Positions 16,472 to 24,630 of a stretch of DNA of 64,000 nt are shown piece after piece; the first letter of the stretch is position 1; each line of letters begins with the position of its first letter. The translations under genes were made by a program, and so were the position numbers. The stretch spans positions 248,001 to 312,000 of the forward strand of contig NZ_MWPH01000004.1 of NCBI RefSeq assembly GCF_002177135.1, written 5' to 3'. Under the pieces are notes generated by a model that was not told the origin of the DNA, searched no databases, and worked only from the letters and a program-made list of their open reading frames with translations. The stretch comes from Natronolimnobius baerhuensis (GTDB lineage: Archaea; Halobacteriota; Halobacteria; Halobacteriales; Natrialbaceae).

Positions 16472-17136
16472 AGCGTCACAGTATCGGGTCCGTCGGTGTG
16501 TGCGGTCGTCGCTCGAGTCACGAACGCCTGAACCGCGTCGGCGTCTTTGCGTCCGCCCTCGGCTTCGACCCCGCTTGCCACGTCGACCGCGAACGGCTCG
16601 ACCGTCCGAACGGCGTCAGCGACGTTGTCCGGCGTAAGTCCGCCAGCGAGGATGAGCGGCGACTCGAGCGACTCGGCTGCGTCGCGTGTGCGTTCCCAGT
16701 CGTGGGTTTTTCCGGTGCCACCACCACCAGACTCGTCGACCGTATCGACGAGCAGTGCGTCAACGAGGTGATCGTAGTCCTCGGCGGCTGTCACCTCGTC
16801 GGAATCGAGTGCGACCAGGATATCCGCGTCGAGAGCCGATACGATGGACTCGAGTACGGCTGGCTCTATGCCGCCGTGAAGTTGGACGGCATCTGGGCCA
16901 ACGCGCTCAACCAACTCGACCACGCGCTCGGCATCGCTCGCCATCGTCACGAGAACACTCGTCACGAACGGCGGCACGCTCGAGACCAGCGCCGTTGCCT
17001 CCTGGCGTGAGACCTCTCGTGGCGTCTCGACTGGCACGTCACAGATGAATCCGACTGCGTCCGCACCGGCAGCGATGGTCGTCTCGAGGTCGGCCTCGTT
17101 CGTGAGTCCGCAGACTTTCACACGCGTCGCGTCCAT
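16468..17136 (-). CDS. trpF: Phosphoribosylanthranilate isomerase
   Basis: A 222-residue TIM-barrel enzyme that converts phosphoribosylanthranilate to CdRP. The N-terminal VKVCGLTNEAD holds the catalytic Cys, and LILAGGLTPDNV with AVDVASGVEAEGGRKD forms the phosphate-binding end, containing the catalytic Asp. The start at MDATRVK is four bases after the stop of trpD. A longer upstream reading would overlap trpD and is rejected. Confidence 0.94.
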   Translation of the reverse strand: MDATRVKVCGLTNEADLETTIAAGADAVGFICDVPVETPREVSRQEATALVSSVPPFVTSVLVTMASDAERVVELVERVGPDAVQLHGGIEPAVLESIVSALDADILVALDSDEVTAAEDYDHLVDALLVDTVDESGGGGTGKTHDWERTRDAAESLESPLILAGGLTPDNVADAVRTVEPFAVDVASGVEAEGGRKDADAVQAFVTRATTAHTDGPDTVTL

Positions 17137-17140
17137 CGTG

Positions 17141-18157
17141 TTAGACCTCCGGCTCTGGTTCGGGAACGGCACAGAGATCATCGAGTTTCGTCGCCGCATC
17201 GCCGGACTCGATTGCCTCGAGTGCGGCGTCGGCACCGTCCTCGAGCGAGTCCGCGTTGCCGGCAACATAGATCGCTGCGCCTGCGTTCGCGAGGATCACG
17301 TCCCGTTTTGCGCCCGTGACGTCTCCCTCGACAATGCCGCGCATGTCGGCGGCGTTGTCCGCAGGAGAACCGCCCGAGATGTCCGCGATTGCGTGTTGCT
17401 CGAGACCGAGATCGGCTGGCTCGAGGGTGTACTCCTCGACAGTCGTGTCGCTAACTTCAGCGACCTGCGTCTCGCCGTGGATGGCAATTTCGTCGGTTCC
17501 CGCGCCGTGGACAACCAGCGCGCGTTCGACGTCCATTCGGGCGAGTGCGTCCGCGAGGACGGGAACGAGGTCAGGATCGTAGACGCCGATAACCTGTGCG
17601 TCCGCGCCTGCAGGGTTCGTCAGCGGCCCAAGCACGTTGAACACCGTCCGCATGCCGAGTTCCTTTCGCGGGCCGATGACGGCCTTCATCGCGGGGTGGA
17701 ACACGGGTGCGAGCATGAAGCCGATCCCGTCGTCTTCGATTGCGCCCTCGACAGCCGGGGGTTCGGCCTCGACGTTCACGCCGACTTCCTCGAGGACGTC
17801 CGCGCTGCCCGAGGAGGACGACACGGAGTAGTTACCGTGCTTGGCGATGGGGACTCCAGCGCCGGCCGCGACGATTGCACTCGTCGTCGAGACGTTGATC
17901 GTATCGTAGTCGTCTCCGCCGGTTCCGCAGGTATCAACCAGTGGCTCGCGGTCAGGCGAAATCGTCCGTGCGGCCTCGCGCATTCCCTCTGCGAAGCCAG
18001 CGATTTCGGCTTCCGTCTCGCCTTTCGCACGCAGCGCCGCGAGTAACGCGCCGATCTGTGCCTCTGTTGCCTCCTCGAAAACGGCTGTCGACGCCGCTCG
18101 AGCCTCGTTCTGTGTGAGATCCTCGCCGTCTGTGACGCGTTCGACGTACTCCTTCAT
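17141..18157 (-). CDS. trpD: Anthranilate phosphoribosyltransferase
   Basis: A 338-residue enzyme that joins anthranilate to PRPP. The PRPP loop is visible as DTCGTGGDDYDTINVST near residue 75, then KHGNYSVSSSSGSADVLE, and RTVFNVLGPLTNPAGA. It is first in the operon trpDFEG. The start MKEYVERV is preferred, since the upstream alternative runs through the promoter. The upstream region has a TATA-like box between two halves of an inverted repeat, described separately. Confidence 0.95.
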   Translation of the reverse strand: MKEYVERVTDGEDLTQNEARAASTAVFEEATEAQIGALLAALRAKGETEAEIAGFAEGMREAARTISPDREPLVDTCGTGGDDYDTINVSTTSAIVAAGAGVPIAKHGNYSVSSSSGSADVLEEVGVNVEAEPPAVEGAIEDDGIGFMLAPVFHPAMKAVIGPRKELGMRTVFNVLGPLTNPAGADAQVIGVYDPDLVPVLADALARMDVERALVVHGAGTDEIAIHGETQVAEVSDTTVEEYTLEPADLGLEQHAIADISGGSPADNAADMRGIVEGDVTGAKRDVILANAGAAIYVAGNADSLEDGADAALEAIESGDAATKLDDLCAVPEPEPEV

Positions 18158-18168
18158 AGTGAACACCA

Positions 18169-18206
18169 ATGTACGTAGTTGTCTTACAATGTTCAAATAA
18201 GTACAT
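18169..18206 (-). promoter_or_regulatory. trp operon promoter with inverted ATGTAC/GTACAT repeat
   Basis: On the minus strand a TTATTTGAAC TATA-like box (about 18191-18200) lies between GTACAT copies in inverted order (18169-18174 and 18201-18206). A smaller TTGT-ctt-ACAA dyad (18179-18189) lies between TATA and the probable start of transcription. This arrangement would suit a repressor that covers the TATA box when tryptophan is present; no regulator gene is nearby. Confidence 0.45.
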
Positions 18207-18341
18207 CAACTTAAGCGTGTCGGAGGTCCGTGCGGCTAACTCTCGTACGGCGTCCGATTCGAAACCTTCAATTACACCCGTGGGCAACAAATGAGTGCAG
18301 ACAACGTGACGGCGGACGTCACAATGCACGCAACACAAGGC

Positions 18342-18416
18342 GGGTTGGTGGTCTAGTCTGGTTATGACACCTCCTTGACATGGAGGAGGCCGGCAGTTCA
18401 AATCTGCCCCAACCCA
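18342..18416 (+). tRNA. tRNA-Val (GAC)
   Basis: Acceptor stem GGGTTGG/CCAACCC, anticodon arm CCTCC-TTGACAT-GGAGG with anticodon GAC, and T arm GGCAG-TTCAAAT-CTGCC followed by the discriminator A. No intron and no encoded CCA. Downstream DNA contains two partial copies of its 3' half in opposite orientation. Confidence 0.95.
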
Positions 18417-18420
18417 CTAT

Positions 18421-18452
18421 TTCTGTCGCGAACAACTTCGTGAGCGACAGAA
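18421..18452 (+). terminator. Hairpin just after tRNA-Val
   Basis: TTCTGTCGC (18421-18429) pairs with GCGACAGAA (18444-18452). The perfect 9-base stem starts four bases after the tRNA and may shape its 3' processing or termination. There is no long T run after it. Confidence 0.4.
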
Positions 18453-18460
18453 TCGTTACG

Positions 18461-18541
18461 TTGGGCAGATTTGAACCAGACGAGTCGCGCACAGCGAACA
18501 CCGTGAGCGAGCACGTCTCGGCGGGGTTCAAATCTGCTCAA
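18461..18541. repeat. Inverted repeat of the tRNA-Val 3' half
   Basis: TTGGGCAGATTTGAACC (18461-18477) and GGTTCAAATCTGCTCAA (18525-18541) are inverted copies differing at one position, separated by 47 bases. Both match the T arm and acceptor strand of the tRNA-Val 45 bases upstream. They look like remnants of integration events at this tRNA or like a maintained long hairpin. Confidence 0.7.
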
Positions 18542-18544
18542 CCC

Positions 18545-18579
18545 CTCTCACACCTCGAGTATCGTGTGAGAGTTATTAC
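18545..18579 (+). promoter_or_regulatory. Hairpin overlapping the GYD-gene promoter
   Basis: CTCTCACAC (18545-18553) pairs with GTGTGAGAG (18564-18572), and the following TTATTA (18573-18578) is the TATA-like box about 28 bases before the ATG at 18604. The dyad sits where a BRE or operator would be. Confidence 0.45.
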
Positions 18580-18603
18580 CATCGCCGGTGGCCGTCACCC
18601 TGC

Positions 18604-18897
18604 ATGTCGACTTACATTACACTCTGGGAGTTCACCGAGCAAGGGGCAGCGACCATCAGAGACAGCCCCGACCGCATAGACGATATCACGGAGCACTTCG
18701 AGGAGATGGGTGGCGAACTGCGCGAGTTCTACATGCTGCTGGGCCAGTACGATACGATCACGATTAGTGAATTTCCCGACGACGAGACAGCAGCGCAAGC
18801 GGTACTATCGGTCACCGAGCAGGGAAACGTGACCGCTGAAACCAGCACGGCGTTCTCGAGAGAGGAGACACGGGCGATTATCGACGGCCTCGAGTAA
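18604..18897 (+). CDS. GYD domain protein
   Basis: A 97-residue protein with a ferredoxin-like alpha-beta fold typical of the GYD family. The key stretch FYMLLGQYDTITISEFPDDETA corresponds to the GYD signature, here as GQYD (residues 47-50). GYD proteins are small, mostly uncharacterised, and probably oligomeric. A TATA-like box about 28 bases before the ATG indicates a leaderless transcript. The gene stands alone between tRNA-Val and an AEC transporter. Confidence 0.9.
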   Translation: MSTYITLWEFTEQGAATIRDSPDRIDDITEHFEEMGGELREFYMLLGQYDTITISEFPDDETAAQAVLSVTEQGNVTAETSTAFSREETRAIIDGLE

Positions 18898-19001
18898 GCG
18901 TGACTCAGTGGCGGCAATAGCACGGCGATGGGCGGTGTGACGGCCTCGCAAACGCGTCGGGAACCGAACAGTAGAAACCCGCGAGTCGATTGGGCCGGGG
19001 T

Positions 19002-19910
19002 ATGGAGGTGCTTGGCCGGTTGCTGGCGCTGCTCGTACTCTTACTGCTCGGGACGGGGCTGCGCACGACCGGCGTGTTGAACACGCAGCGGACAGCGCGA
19101 CTGAACGCGGCGGCCTACTACGTCGCACTGCCGGCGCTGATTTTCGTCTCGACGTACGATCAGGCCATTGGCGATCTGCTCTCACTCGAGTTGCTCGGTG
19201 GACTCCTGTTCGTGCTCTTTTCGACGGCTGGAATCGCCTGGGTGGTTCACCGCGGTCGGTCCTCGACGCCGCGACGGAGCGTCGCGATTGTCCAGTCGTA
19301 TCATTCGAATCTCGGCTATCTCGGACTGCCACTGGTCGCGGCGACGTTCGGCGCGGACGTGACGGCAATCGCGAGCGTCGTCCTCGGCGTCGTGACGCTG
19401 ACGCAACTGCCGCTGACGATTATTATTCTCTCGACGCTCAACGGCGCGGACGCGGCGATGAGCGATGAACTTCACAGACTCGCGACGAATCCGGTGTTGC
19501 TGGCATTGCTTGCGGGCCTCACCATTGGCTCGATTGGCGTGACGATGCCACCGGTTGCCGCAACCGGGCTCGACGTCGTCGGCGCGCTCGCACTCCCGCT
19601 TGCGCTGTTGTGCGTCGGCGCGTCGTTACAGACGAGTGCTCGCTCACTCGAGTTGGGTGCAGCGGGGTCGGTGATCGCGCTCAAAATCGGCTGCATGCCC
19701 CTGCTCGCGTGGCTCGTGTTCTCGCTGCTCAGCGTCGATTCGGCGACGTTCACCGCAACGGTCGTCATGCTCGGAACGCCAACCGCCGTCTCGACGTTTG
19801 TCTTCGCGACCGAACTCGGCGGCGACGAGGAGTTCGCCTCGCTGAACGTCTTTCTCACGACGCTTGTCTCGATTGGGACGCTGTTCGTACTCATCACGCT
19901 CGTCAGTTGA
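19002..19910 (+). CDS. AEC (auxin efflux carrier) family transporter
   Basis: A 302-residue integral membrane protein with about ten hydrophobic helices, matching the AEC family. Indicators are the first helices ending in TARLNAAAYYVALPALIF, the middle VQSYHSNLGYLGLPLVAATFG (the conserved Asn-x-Gly-Tyr-x-Gly-Leu-Pro region), and the final MLGTPTAVSTFVFATELGGDEE. Family members export or import organic anions such as malate; the substrate here is unknown. The ATG four codons after another possible start begins the first helix directly. It is convergent with the Ser/Asp-rich gene. Confidence 0.9.
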   Translation: MEVLGRLLALLVLLLLGTGLRTTGVLNTQRTARLNAAAYYVALPALIFVSTYDQAIGDLLSLELLGGLLFVLFSTAGIAWVVHRGRSSTPRRSVAIVQSYHSNLGYLGLPLVAATFGADVTAIASVVLGVVTLTQLPLTIIILSTLNGADAAMSDELHRLATNPVLLALLAGLTIGSIGVTMPPVAATGLDVVGALALPLALLCVGASLQTSARSLELGAAGSVIALKIGCMPLLAWLVFSLLSVDSATFTATVVMLGTPTAVSTFVFATELGGDEEFASLNVFLTTLVSIGTLFVLITLVS

Positions 19911-19922
19911 ACCGGCTCGCAG

Positions 19923-20870
19923 TTAGGAAAAGAAGCGTTTGATTCGACCAAGCAGCCCCGGAGAGTCCTCGCCGCTCGAGTCGTCTTCGCCAGCCTCAGC
20001 ATCTGTTTCCACCGGTGCGTCGACCGTGTCAGCGAGTGGTCCTGCGTCTGCGTCCATGGCCGACGATTCGGTTGCAGCTCCAGTCGCCGATGTCGACGCT
20101 CCGCTTACCTCGAGGTCGTCCACCGAGAGGTCGATTTCGTCGATTTCGGGCGTCGATTCGCGGCCGTCGCCGGCTTCGGCGGCGCGGACGTCTGCGCCGG
20201 AGATGTCGCCGCGTTCGGCGCGCGCGGCGAGGTCGGCATCGATATCAGTGCCTATATCGGTCGCGTCGGGCGTGTTGTTGGTCGCCTCGGTTGTGTCGGA
20301 GTCTGCTGTCGCGTCCGAGGGCTGCTCCTCGGTCGTCACCTCGGAATCTGCCGATGCGTCCGGTGCCGTCGGCGTACTCGAGAGCGCAGCGGCCGCGTCA
20401 TCGACGGACGAGCCACCATCGCCGGCGTCAGACGCAGAGTCGGCTTCGGCTTCCTCGACAAGGGGCGACTCGAGTTCGGACGCAGACTTAGACTCGGACT
20501 CGGTCGCCAAATCGACGGACGGTTCGGACTCTGGCTCGGACTCAGTTGCTGCCTCCGAGTCAGGAATGTCAGCCTCGTCGAACTCGGTCGTGATGGCGTC
20601 GGTTTCAGTGTCCGTGGCTGGTTCGGGTGCAGCGGCGCTGGTGTCAGGTGTCGCGTCGTCGGTGTCTGCAGCCGATGTCGATGCTGGCTCCGTCTCAGCA
20701 GTATCGTCATCCGAATCGGAATCTGATTCCGAGTCCGGCCCGGTGTCATCGAGCGAGGCCAAAATATCGTCGACGCTGGTCTCGGAGACGACGCGTCGCG
20801 GGCCACCACCCGGCTCGAGATCATCCGATTCGGTCCCATCCCCAGTTCCCTGTGACGACTCGTCGCTCAT
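19923..20870 (-). CDS. Ser/Asp-rich low-complexity protein
   Basis: A 315-residue protein, extremely rich in Ser, Asp, Glu, Thr and Ala and almost certainly disordered. Only its ends look conserved: the N-terminal GPRRVVSETSVDDILASLDD and the C-terminal LLGRIKRFFS. The ends may bind a partner while the long acidic middle acts as a spacer. The start at MSDESSQ is backed by a minus-strand AAGATTATGG box about 29 bases upstream. The opposite strand is open as well, which is a product of the repeated acidic codons. Function unknown; it follows the CAP-domain gene. Confidence 0.8.
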   Translation of the reverse strand: MSDESSQGTGDGTESDDLEPGGGPRRVVSETSVDDILASLDDTGPDSESDSDSDDDTAETEPASTSAADTDDATPDTSAAAPEPATDTETDAITTEFDEADIPDSEAATESEPESEPSVDLATESESKSASELESPLVEEAEADSASDAGDGGSSVDDAAAALSSTPTAPDASADSEVTTEEQPSDATADSDTTEATNNTPDATDIGTDIDADLAARAERGDISGADVRAAEAGDGRESTPEIDEIDLSVDDLEVSGASTSATGAATESSAMDADAGPLADTVDAPVETDAEAGEDDSSGEDSPGLLGRIKRFFS

Positions 20871-20893
20871 AGAGGGGTCTGGCGCTCCCGAGA

Positions 20894-20903
20894 CCATAAT
20901 CTT
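20894..20903 (-). promoter_or_regulatory. TATA-like box of the Ser/Asp-rich gene
   Basis: AAGATTATGG on the minus strand, about 29 bases before the ATG at 20870. It decides this start over an in-frame GTG at 20969. Confidence 0.45.
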
Positions 20904-20965
20904 TCTCCCGTGGGATCGTGAAATTGAGTTAGTTGGGCATCGACCTCGAGCACTGAGAGGCTGTG

Positions 20966-21817
20966 TCACCAGGCACGACAGAAGTTATGCGAGGCGTAGA
21001 CCGATCCGTCATCGGCGATGTAGACGCCGACGCCGCCGCGGTCCCAGCCGGGGCCGCCATGTTCCTCGAGAATCGCCTCTCGATGCGACGTGGAGTTCAT
21101 CCACTGGTCGACGAGTCCGGTTGCAAGGCGTTCTGCGGTCTGGTACTGAATCGTCTCGTCGCCGCCAGGTTCTTCGATTGGTCTGTCGACCCACGTCAGC
21201 GCGATGTTCTCGCCGTAGGCGCGACAGTAGCTGTCGACGTCTTCGAACCGGTCGTAGGGTCCCTCGTCGTCCGGGTTGACGTGTGCGAAGTAGTCCCGTT
21301 GTGCCATATCGACGCTGTGGGCGCGCGAGACGGAGGCCACGGTCCCGTCCCACTCGAGGGCCTCGAGGCCGTGGTCGGCGCGCCGGTCGTTGACCTCGGC
21401 GTGGACAAAGTCCTCGACAGTCGCTGATGAGACGGTCTCGACCTCGGTTTCGTACGTCGAGTCACCGGGATCTCCCGGATCGGTGACGTCGGGGGTTCGC
21501 TCGCCAGCCGGTGGTGGCTCGGAACTCGGGTCCGGCAGCGGTCCGGTGTCGATGATGACGTCGTCGAGATCGTCGAGACTGTCGATGTCTTTGACCTCCT
21601 CGAGAGACATCGGCGAGAGCATCACTGCGCCGATGAGTATTCCAGCGAGCAGGAGCACGACGAGCAACAGATTGAGAAGACCGCGCAGGAGCCCGCGGTC
21701 ATCGCGCTGGCCCGATGAAGACGTGCGAGAAGCAGTTTTGCGGACCGGTCGCTGACTCGAGGAGGGCTGGTCGTCGGCTCCGTGTTCGTCCGTCTCGGAC
21801 GATGGCCCGCGTGCCAT
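20966..21817 (-). CDS. Membrane-anchored CAP (SCP/PR-1) domain protein
   Basis: A 283-residue protein. A polar N terminus of about 45 residues is followed by one hydrophobic helix (residues 47-69), which should anchor it in the membrane. After an acidic, Pro-rich linker comes a CAP domain from about residue 130. Its conserved points are HAEVNDRRADHGLEALEWD, the His in ARAHSVDMAQRDYFAH, GENIA and the SHREAIL segment with a late Cys pair (Cys at SYCRAYGEN and HNFCRAW) that may be disulphide bonded. CAP proteins act outside the cell; the exact role in archaea is unknown. Confidence 0.9.
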   Translation of the reverse strand: MARGPSSETDEHGADDQPSSSQRPVRKTASRTSSSGQRDDRGLLRGLLNLLLVVLLLAGILIGAVMLSPMSLEEVKDIDSLDDLDDVIIDTGPLPDPSSEPPPAGERTPDVTDPGDPGDSTYETEVETVSSATVEDFVHAEVNDRRADHGLEALEWDGTVASVSRAHSVDMAQRDYFAHVNPDDEGPYDRFEDVDSYCRAYGENIALTWVDRPIEEPGGDETIQYQTAERLATGLVDQWMNSTSHREAILEEHGGPGWDRGGVGVYIADDGSVYASHNFCRAW

Positions 21818-21892
21818 TTGTCGAAGTATCGGGCGGCTCAGATAAGGGCACGACGGTCGATTGCAGGAGCTGATACTCGAGTTCGAGGCAGA

Positions 21893-22132
21893 TCAATGAC
21901 GTTTCGAGCGAGTCTTCTCGTCCCACGACGGGAGCCAGTCGACGTTTGCGACGACGAGCGACCAGCAGTAGATGCAGACAGGAAGCAAGACGGCGACAGT
22001 GGCGAGGGACCACCAGTCGACGTTGCCGGGAGTGCCGACGAAGATGCCAGTGTAGTGAAAGACCGCAAGGAGCACAACGACCGTTACAGTTGTATTGAGA
22101 TACTCGAGCCCATCGGGTCGCGGAAACTCCAT
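21893..22132 (-). CDS. Small two-helix membrane protein beside the lycopene-cyclase-domain gene
   Basis: A 79-residue protein with two hydrophobic helices (about residues 14-35 and 40-62), a Trp-rich C-terminal part (NVDWLPSWDE) and a basic end. The ATG at 22132 is preferred to a GTG at 22156 that overlaps the upstream stop by 4 bases; either way the two genes form one unit. The pairing with a single lycopene-cyclase domain may mean that it supplies missing membrane helices, but this is inference. Confidence 0.6.
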   Translation of the reverse strand: MEFPRPDGLEYLNTTVTVVVLLAVFHYTGIFVGTPGNVDWWSLATVAVLLPVCIYCWSLVVANVDWLPSWDEKTRSKRH

Positions 22133-22152
22133 ACGAGTTGTTGGTCTAGACG

Positions 22153-22488
22153 TCACCTAACCGTTTCGACGGCCGGGTCGTCACCGCTTTCTGTGCTCCC
22201 GAAAATCGTCTCGTGGAAGCCGATCACTAATCCGGGGACGACGGCCATGAAGATGTGTTCCTCGAGTGGAATCCCAGCGATTTCGATGCCGGTCCGCAGT
22301 TTGATGTCGAAGACGCCGACGGCGAGGGTATAGCGGTCCCAGACGTATGCGATGGGATACAGCGCGATGATCGTCACAGCGGCTTTTCGGAGCGCGTTCG
22401 CGCGGTAGAGCAGTGCAGCGGCGATTGCGCCCCAGAACAGTTCGGTTGCCAAATAGGTGTATCGACCAAACACACTAATGTCGCGCAT
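22153..22488 (-). CDS. Single lycopene cyclase domain protein
   Basis: A 111-residue membrane protein with three hydrophobic segments. The family region is AYVWDRYTLAVGVFDIK followed by GIPLEEHIFM, matching the DxxxxxxxxW and PxEE motifs of the CrtYc/CrtYd-type lycopene cyclase domain. Haloarchaeal cyclases usually carry two such domains in one protein; here there is one, so it may be half of a heterodimer, a homodimer, or a carotenoid-ether enzyme. The start at MRDISVFG is preferred over an upstream GTG. It lies divergent from the CBS-domain gene. Confidence 0.8.
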   Translation of the reverse strand: MRDISVFGRYTYLATELFWGAIAAALLYRANALRKAAVTIIALYPIAYVWDRYTLAVGVFDIKLRTGIEIAGIPLEEHIFMAVVPGLVIGFHETIFGSTESGDDPAVETVR

Positions 22489-22593
22489 TGGTCGCGTTTC
22501 AACGCCATCCTCAAAAACCCCACTTGCAATGACCACTTGGATACAACGGGCAGTACGTTAAATACCTCCGACGCACAATACACACTCGGAACG

Positions 22594-23751
22594 ATGAATA
22601 TCGCTGATATCGCCACCCCGGAATATGTCGAAGTCGATGTTGGGACGCGAATGGGGAAGGTCCGTTCAATGTTTGAAGGCGGCACCCCCAAAGGAATTAT
22701 CGTCACCGATGACGGCGACTACGAGGGCGTCATCAGCGAACGGGAGGTCCTCCAGTCACACGTCGAAGACGATGCCAAAGTCGCAGCGCTGATCAAACCC
22801 AGCCGAAACGATCCAGCGCCTAAAATCGACCGCGAGGAGGACGTTCGCGAAACTGCACGCGTCTTAGTCGAGAGCAACGCCAAGGTCGCCCCCGTCTTCG
22901 AACACGGCGACCTCTGGGGCGTCATCTCCGACGATGCCATCCTCGAGGCCGTCCTCGAGAACCTCGATGCACTGAGCGTCGAGGACATTTACACGGCAGA
23001 GCCAGTGACGCTGCAAGAAGACGACGGCGTCGGCAAGGCGATCAACCACCTACGCGAGTACGGCATCTCGCGACTGCCAATCCTCAACGACAACGGCTAC
23101 CTCACGGGTGTCGTGACGACCCACGACATCGCCGACTTCGTCATCCGCGAGAACCACAAGACGACGACTGGCGACCGCGTCGGCGACTCAGATCGCCTCC
23201 TTGATGTCCCGATATACGACATTATGAACAGCCCGGTCCGGACGACCACGCTCGATACGACCGCCAAGGAGGCCGTCGAGACGATGGTCGAAGACGACTA
23301 CGCGGGCCTGATGGTTACGCCCGAGGACGACGACCGCGTCGTAATCGGCGTCATCACCAAGACCGACGTCCTACGTGCGCTCACGTTCACCGAAGAAGAG
23401 CGCATGGACGTCCAGATTTCGAACATCTCGATGCTGGATACGATCTCCCGCGACGGCGTCGTCGAGGGCATCGAAGACGTCGCGGATAAGTACGCCGACA
23501 TGCAGGTCCATCACGCCAACGTTCGGTTCAAAGAACACAAAGAGAAACTGCGTGGGACCCCACTTATCCACTGTCAGATCCGCCTGCGGACGAACAAAGA
23601 CCAGGTCGCTGGCACCGGCGAAGGCTACGGCGCAGAGAACGCCTTCCGCGTCGCACTCGACAAACTCGAGCGCAACGTCCTCGAGATGAAAGGCGTTGTC
23701 AGCGACGAGGAGTACCGCGGTCAACTCCTGCGAAAGCTGAACGAACTGTAA
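22594..23751 (+). CDS. CBS-domain protein with RaiA/HPF-like C-terminal domain
   Basis: A 385-residue protein with four CBS motifs (about residues 7-60, 70-125, 130-185, 205-265), expected to bind adenine nucleotides as an energy sensor. The last 90 residues (about 285-375), with TPLIHCQIRLRT and AENAFRVALDKLERNVLEMKG, resemble the ribosome-hibernation fold of the YfiA/RaiA/HPF family. The combination suggests a nucleotide-controlled ribosome hibernation factor in this archaeon. The start at MNIADIATPEYVEV is backed by a GTTAAATACC box about 32 bases upstream; the longer upstream reading overlaps the divergent gene. Confidence 0.88.
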   Translation: MNIADIATPEYVEVDVGTRMGKVRSMFEGGTPKGIIVTDDGDYEGVISEREVLQSHVEDDAKVAALIKPSRNDPAPKIDREEDVRETARVLVESNAKVAPVFEHGDLWGVISDDAILEAVLENLDALSVEDIYTAEPVTLQEDDGVGKAINHLREYGISRLPILNDNGYLTGVVTTHDIADFVIRENHKTTTGDRVGDSDRLLDVPIYDIMNSPVRTTTLDTTAKEAVETMVEDDYAGLMVTPEDDDRVVIGVITKTDVLRALTFTEEERMDVQISNISMLDTISRDGVVEGIEDVADKYADMQVHHANVRFKEHKEKLRGTPLIHCQIRLRTNKDQVAGTGEGYGAENAFRVALDKLERNVLEMKGVVSDEEYRGQLLRKLNEL

Positions 23752-23798
23752 CGAGTACAGTGGCTGTCCACCGGTGACAGCCAACACTCGCACTCGTT

Positions 23799-24506
23799 TT
23801 ACGTCTCAAAAACTACCGAGAGCAGCGTCTGTTCTGCAGAGCGACGGTGTTCGTGAAAAGTCGGTGGCGAAACGTCCATCTCTGCAGCGAGTTCTTCGCC
23901 GGTCGCTTTCCGCGGCCAGTCGTAAAATCCGCTCATATACGCCAGAAAGAGCGCCTCGTGTTGGCGAGGCGTGAGTGCACTGAGTAATGACTCATACAGT
24001 TCCTGTTGTCGAAAGAGTGAGACGGAGTAATCCTTTTGCCGGCGAGCGACGATTTCGACGGCGGGATAGGCCGCTTGAAACTCCTCAATGACAGTTGATG
24101 CGGAGTAAATCGCCGGGATTTCGGCAACGATCCGTGCAGTCCCATCGCGACTGCTCAGTTCCGTCGGAATCGCACCTGCATCAGTCAGACTAATCGTAAA
24201 GAAATTGCCGTCCTCGTCGATCCGTACCTCGAGCACCGCATCCGTGTCGGTTTCGCTGACCACGCACGCCTCGAGTTTGTCGTAGGACTCGAGAATCGAC
24301 AGGACCTGTTCGACTGGACAGCCAGTAACGCGCTGAAACACGGTATAGGAGCCGTTGCTTCGCGGGAGCAGTTGAATGAGTTCGACGACACACGACGTCT
24401 CAGCCGAGAGTGCAACCAGCGGATACTGCGGATCCGAGACCGTGAACTCGACTTCGACGACAGTATCGTCCCCCGATTGCTCCTGTGTCTTGTTCACAGA
24501 TGCCAT
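23799..24506 (-). CDS. Bat-type (bacterio-opsin activator) HTH regulator
   Basis: A 235-residue transcription factor. The C-terminal HTH-10 domain is clear: LTPRQHEALFLAYMSGFYDWPRKATGEELA followed by MDVSPPTFHEHRRSAEQ, the signature of bacterio-opsin activator-like proteins. Residues 1-160 form an alpha-beta sensor module without PAS or GAF motifs I can name. The start MASVNKTQ is preferred to an upstream one five codons earlier. Targets are unknown, although carotenoid and opsin genes are typical for the group and a lycopene-cyclase-domain gene lies 1.3 kb away. Confidence 0.9.
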   Translation of the reverse strand: MASVNKTQEQSGDDTVVEVEFTVSDPQYPLVALSAETSCVVELIQLLPRSNGSYTVFQRVTGCPVEQVLSILESYDKLEACVVSETDTDAVLEVRIDEDGNFFTISLTDAGAIPTELSSRDGTARIVAEIPAIYSASTVIEEFQAAYPAVEIVARRQKDYSVSLFRQQELYESLLSALTPRQHEALFLAYMSGFYDWPRKATGEELAAEMDVSPPTFHEHRRSAEQTLLSVVFET

Positions 24507-24630
24507 TCGTGGCCGGACCACTTCTGCATTGGCGTGGCTATGTACGAGTTAATAATTATAATTTGCCCGGAACCAGTGACGTGATCCTGGCCATCCACCG
24601 CAGGGACACGCAAACGGTCTGTCGTCCGTA

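Noticed and set aside
17045-18046. 333-codon plus-strand open frame
   Set aside because: It is antisense to trpF/trpD, whose enzymes are certain.
19939-21279. 446-codon plus-strand Ser-rich frame
   Set aside because: It is a mirror of the Ser/Asp-rich minus gene and the CAP gene; repeated acidic codons keep the opposite strand open.
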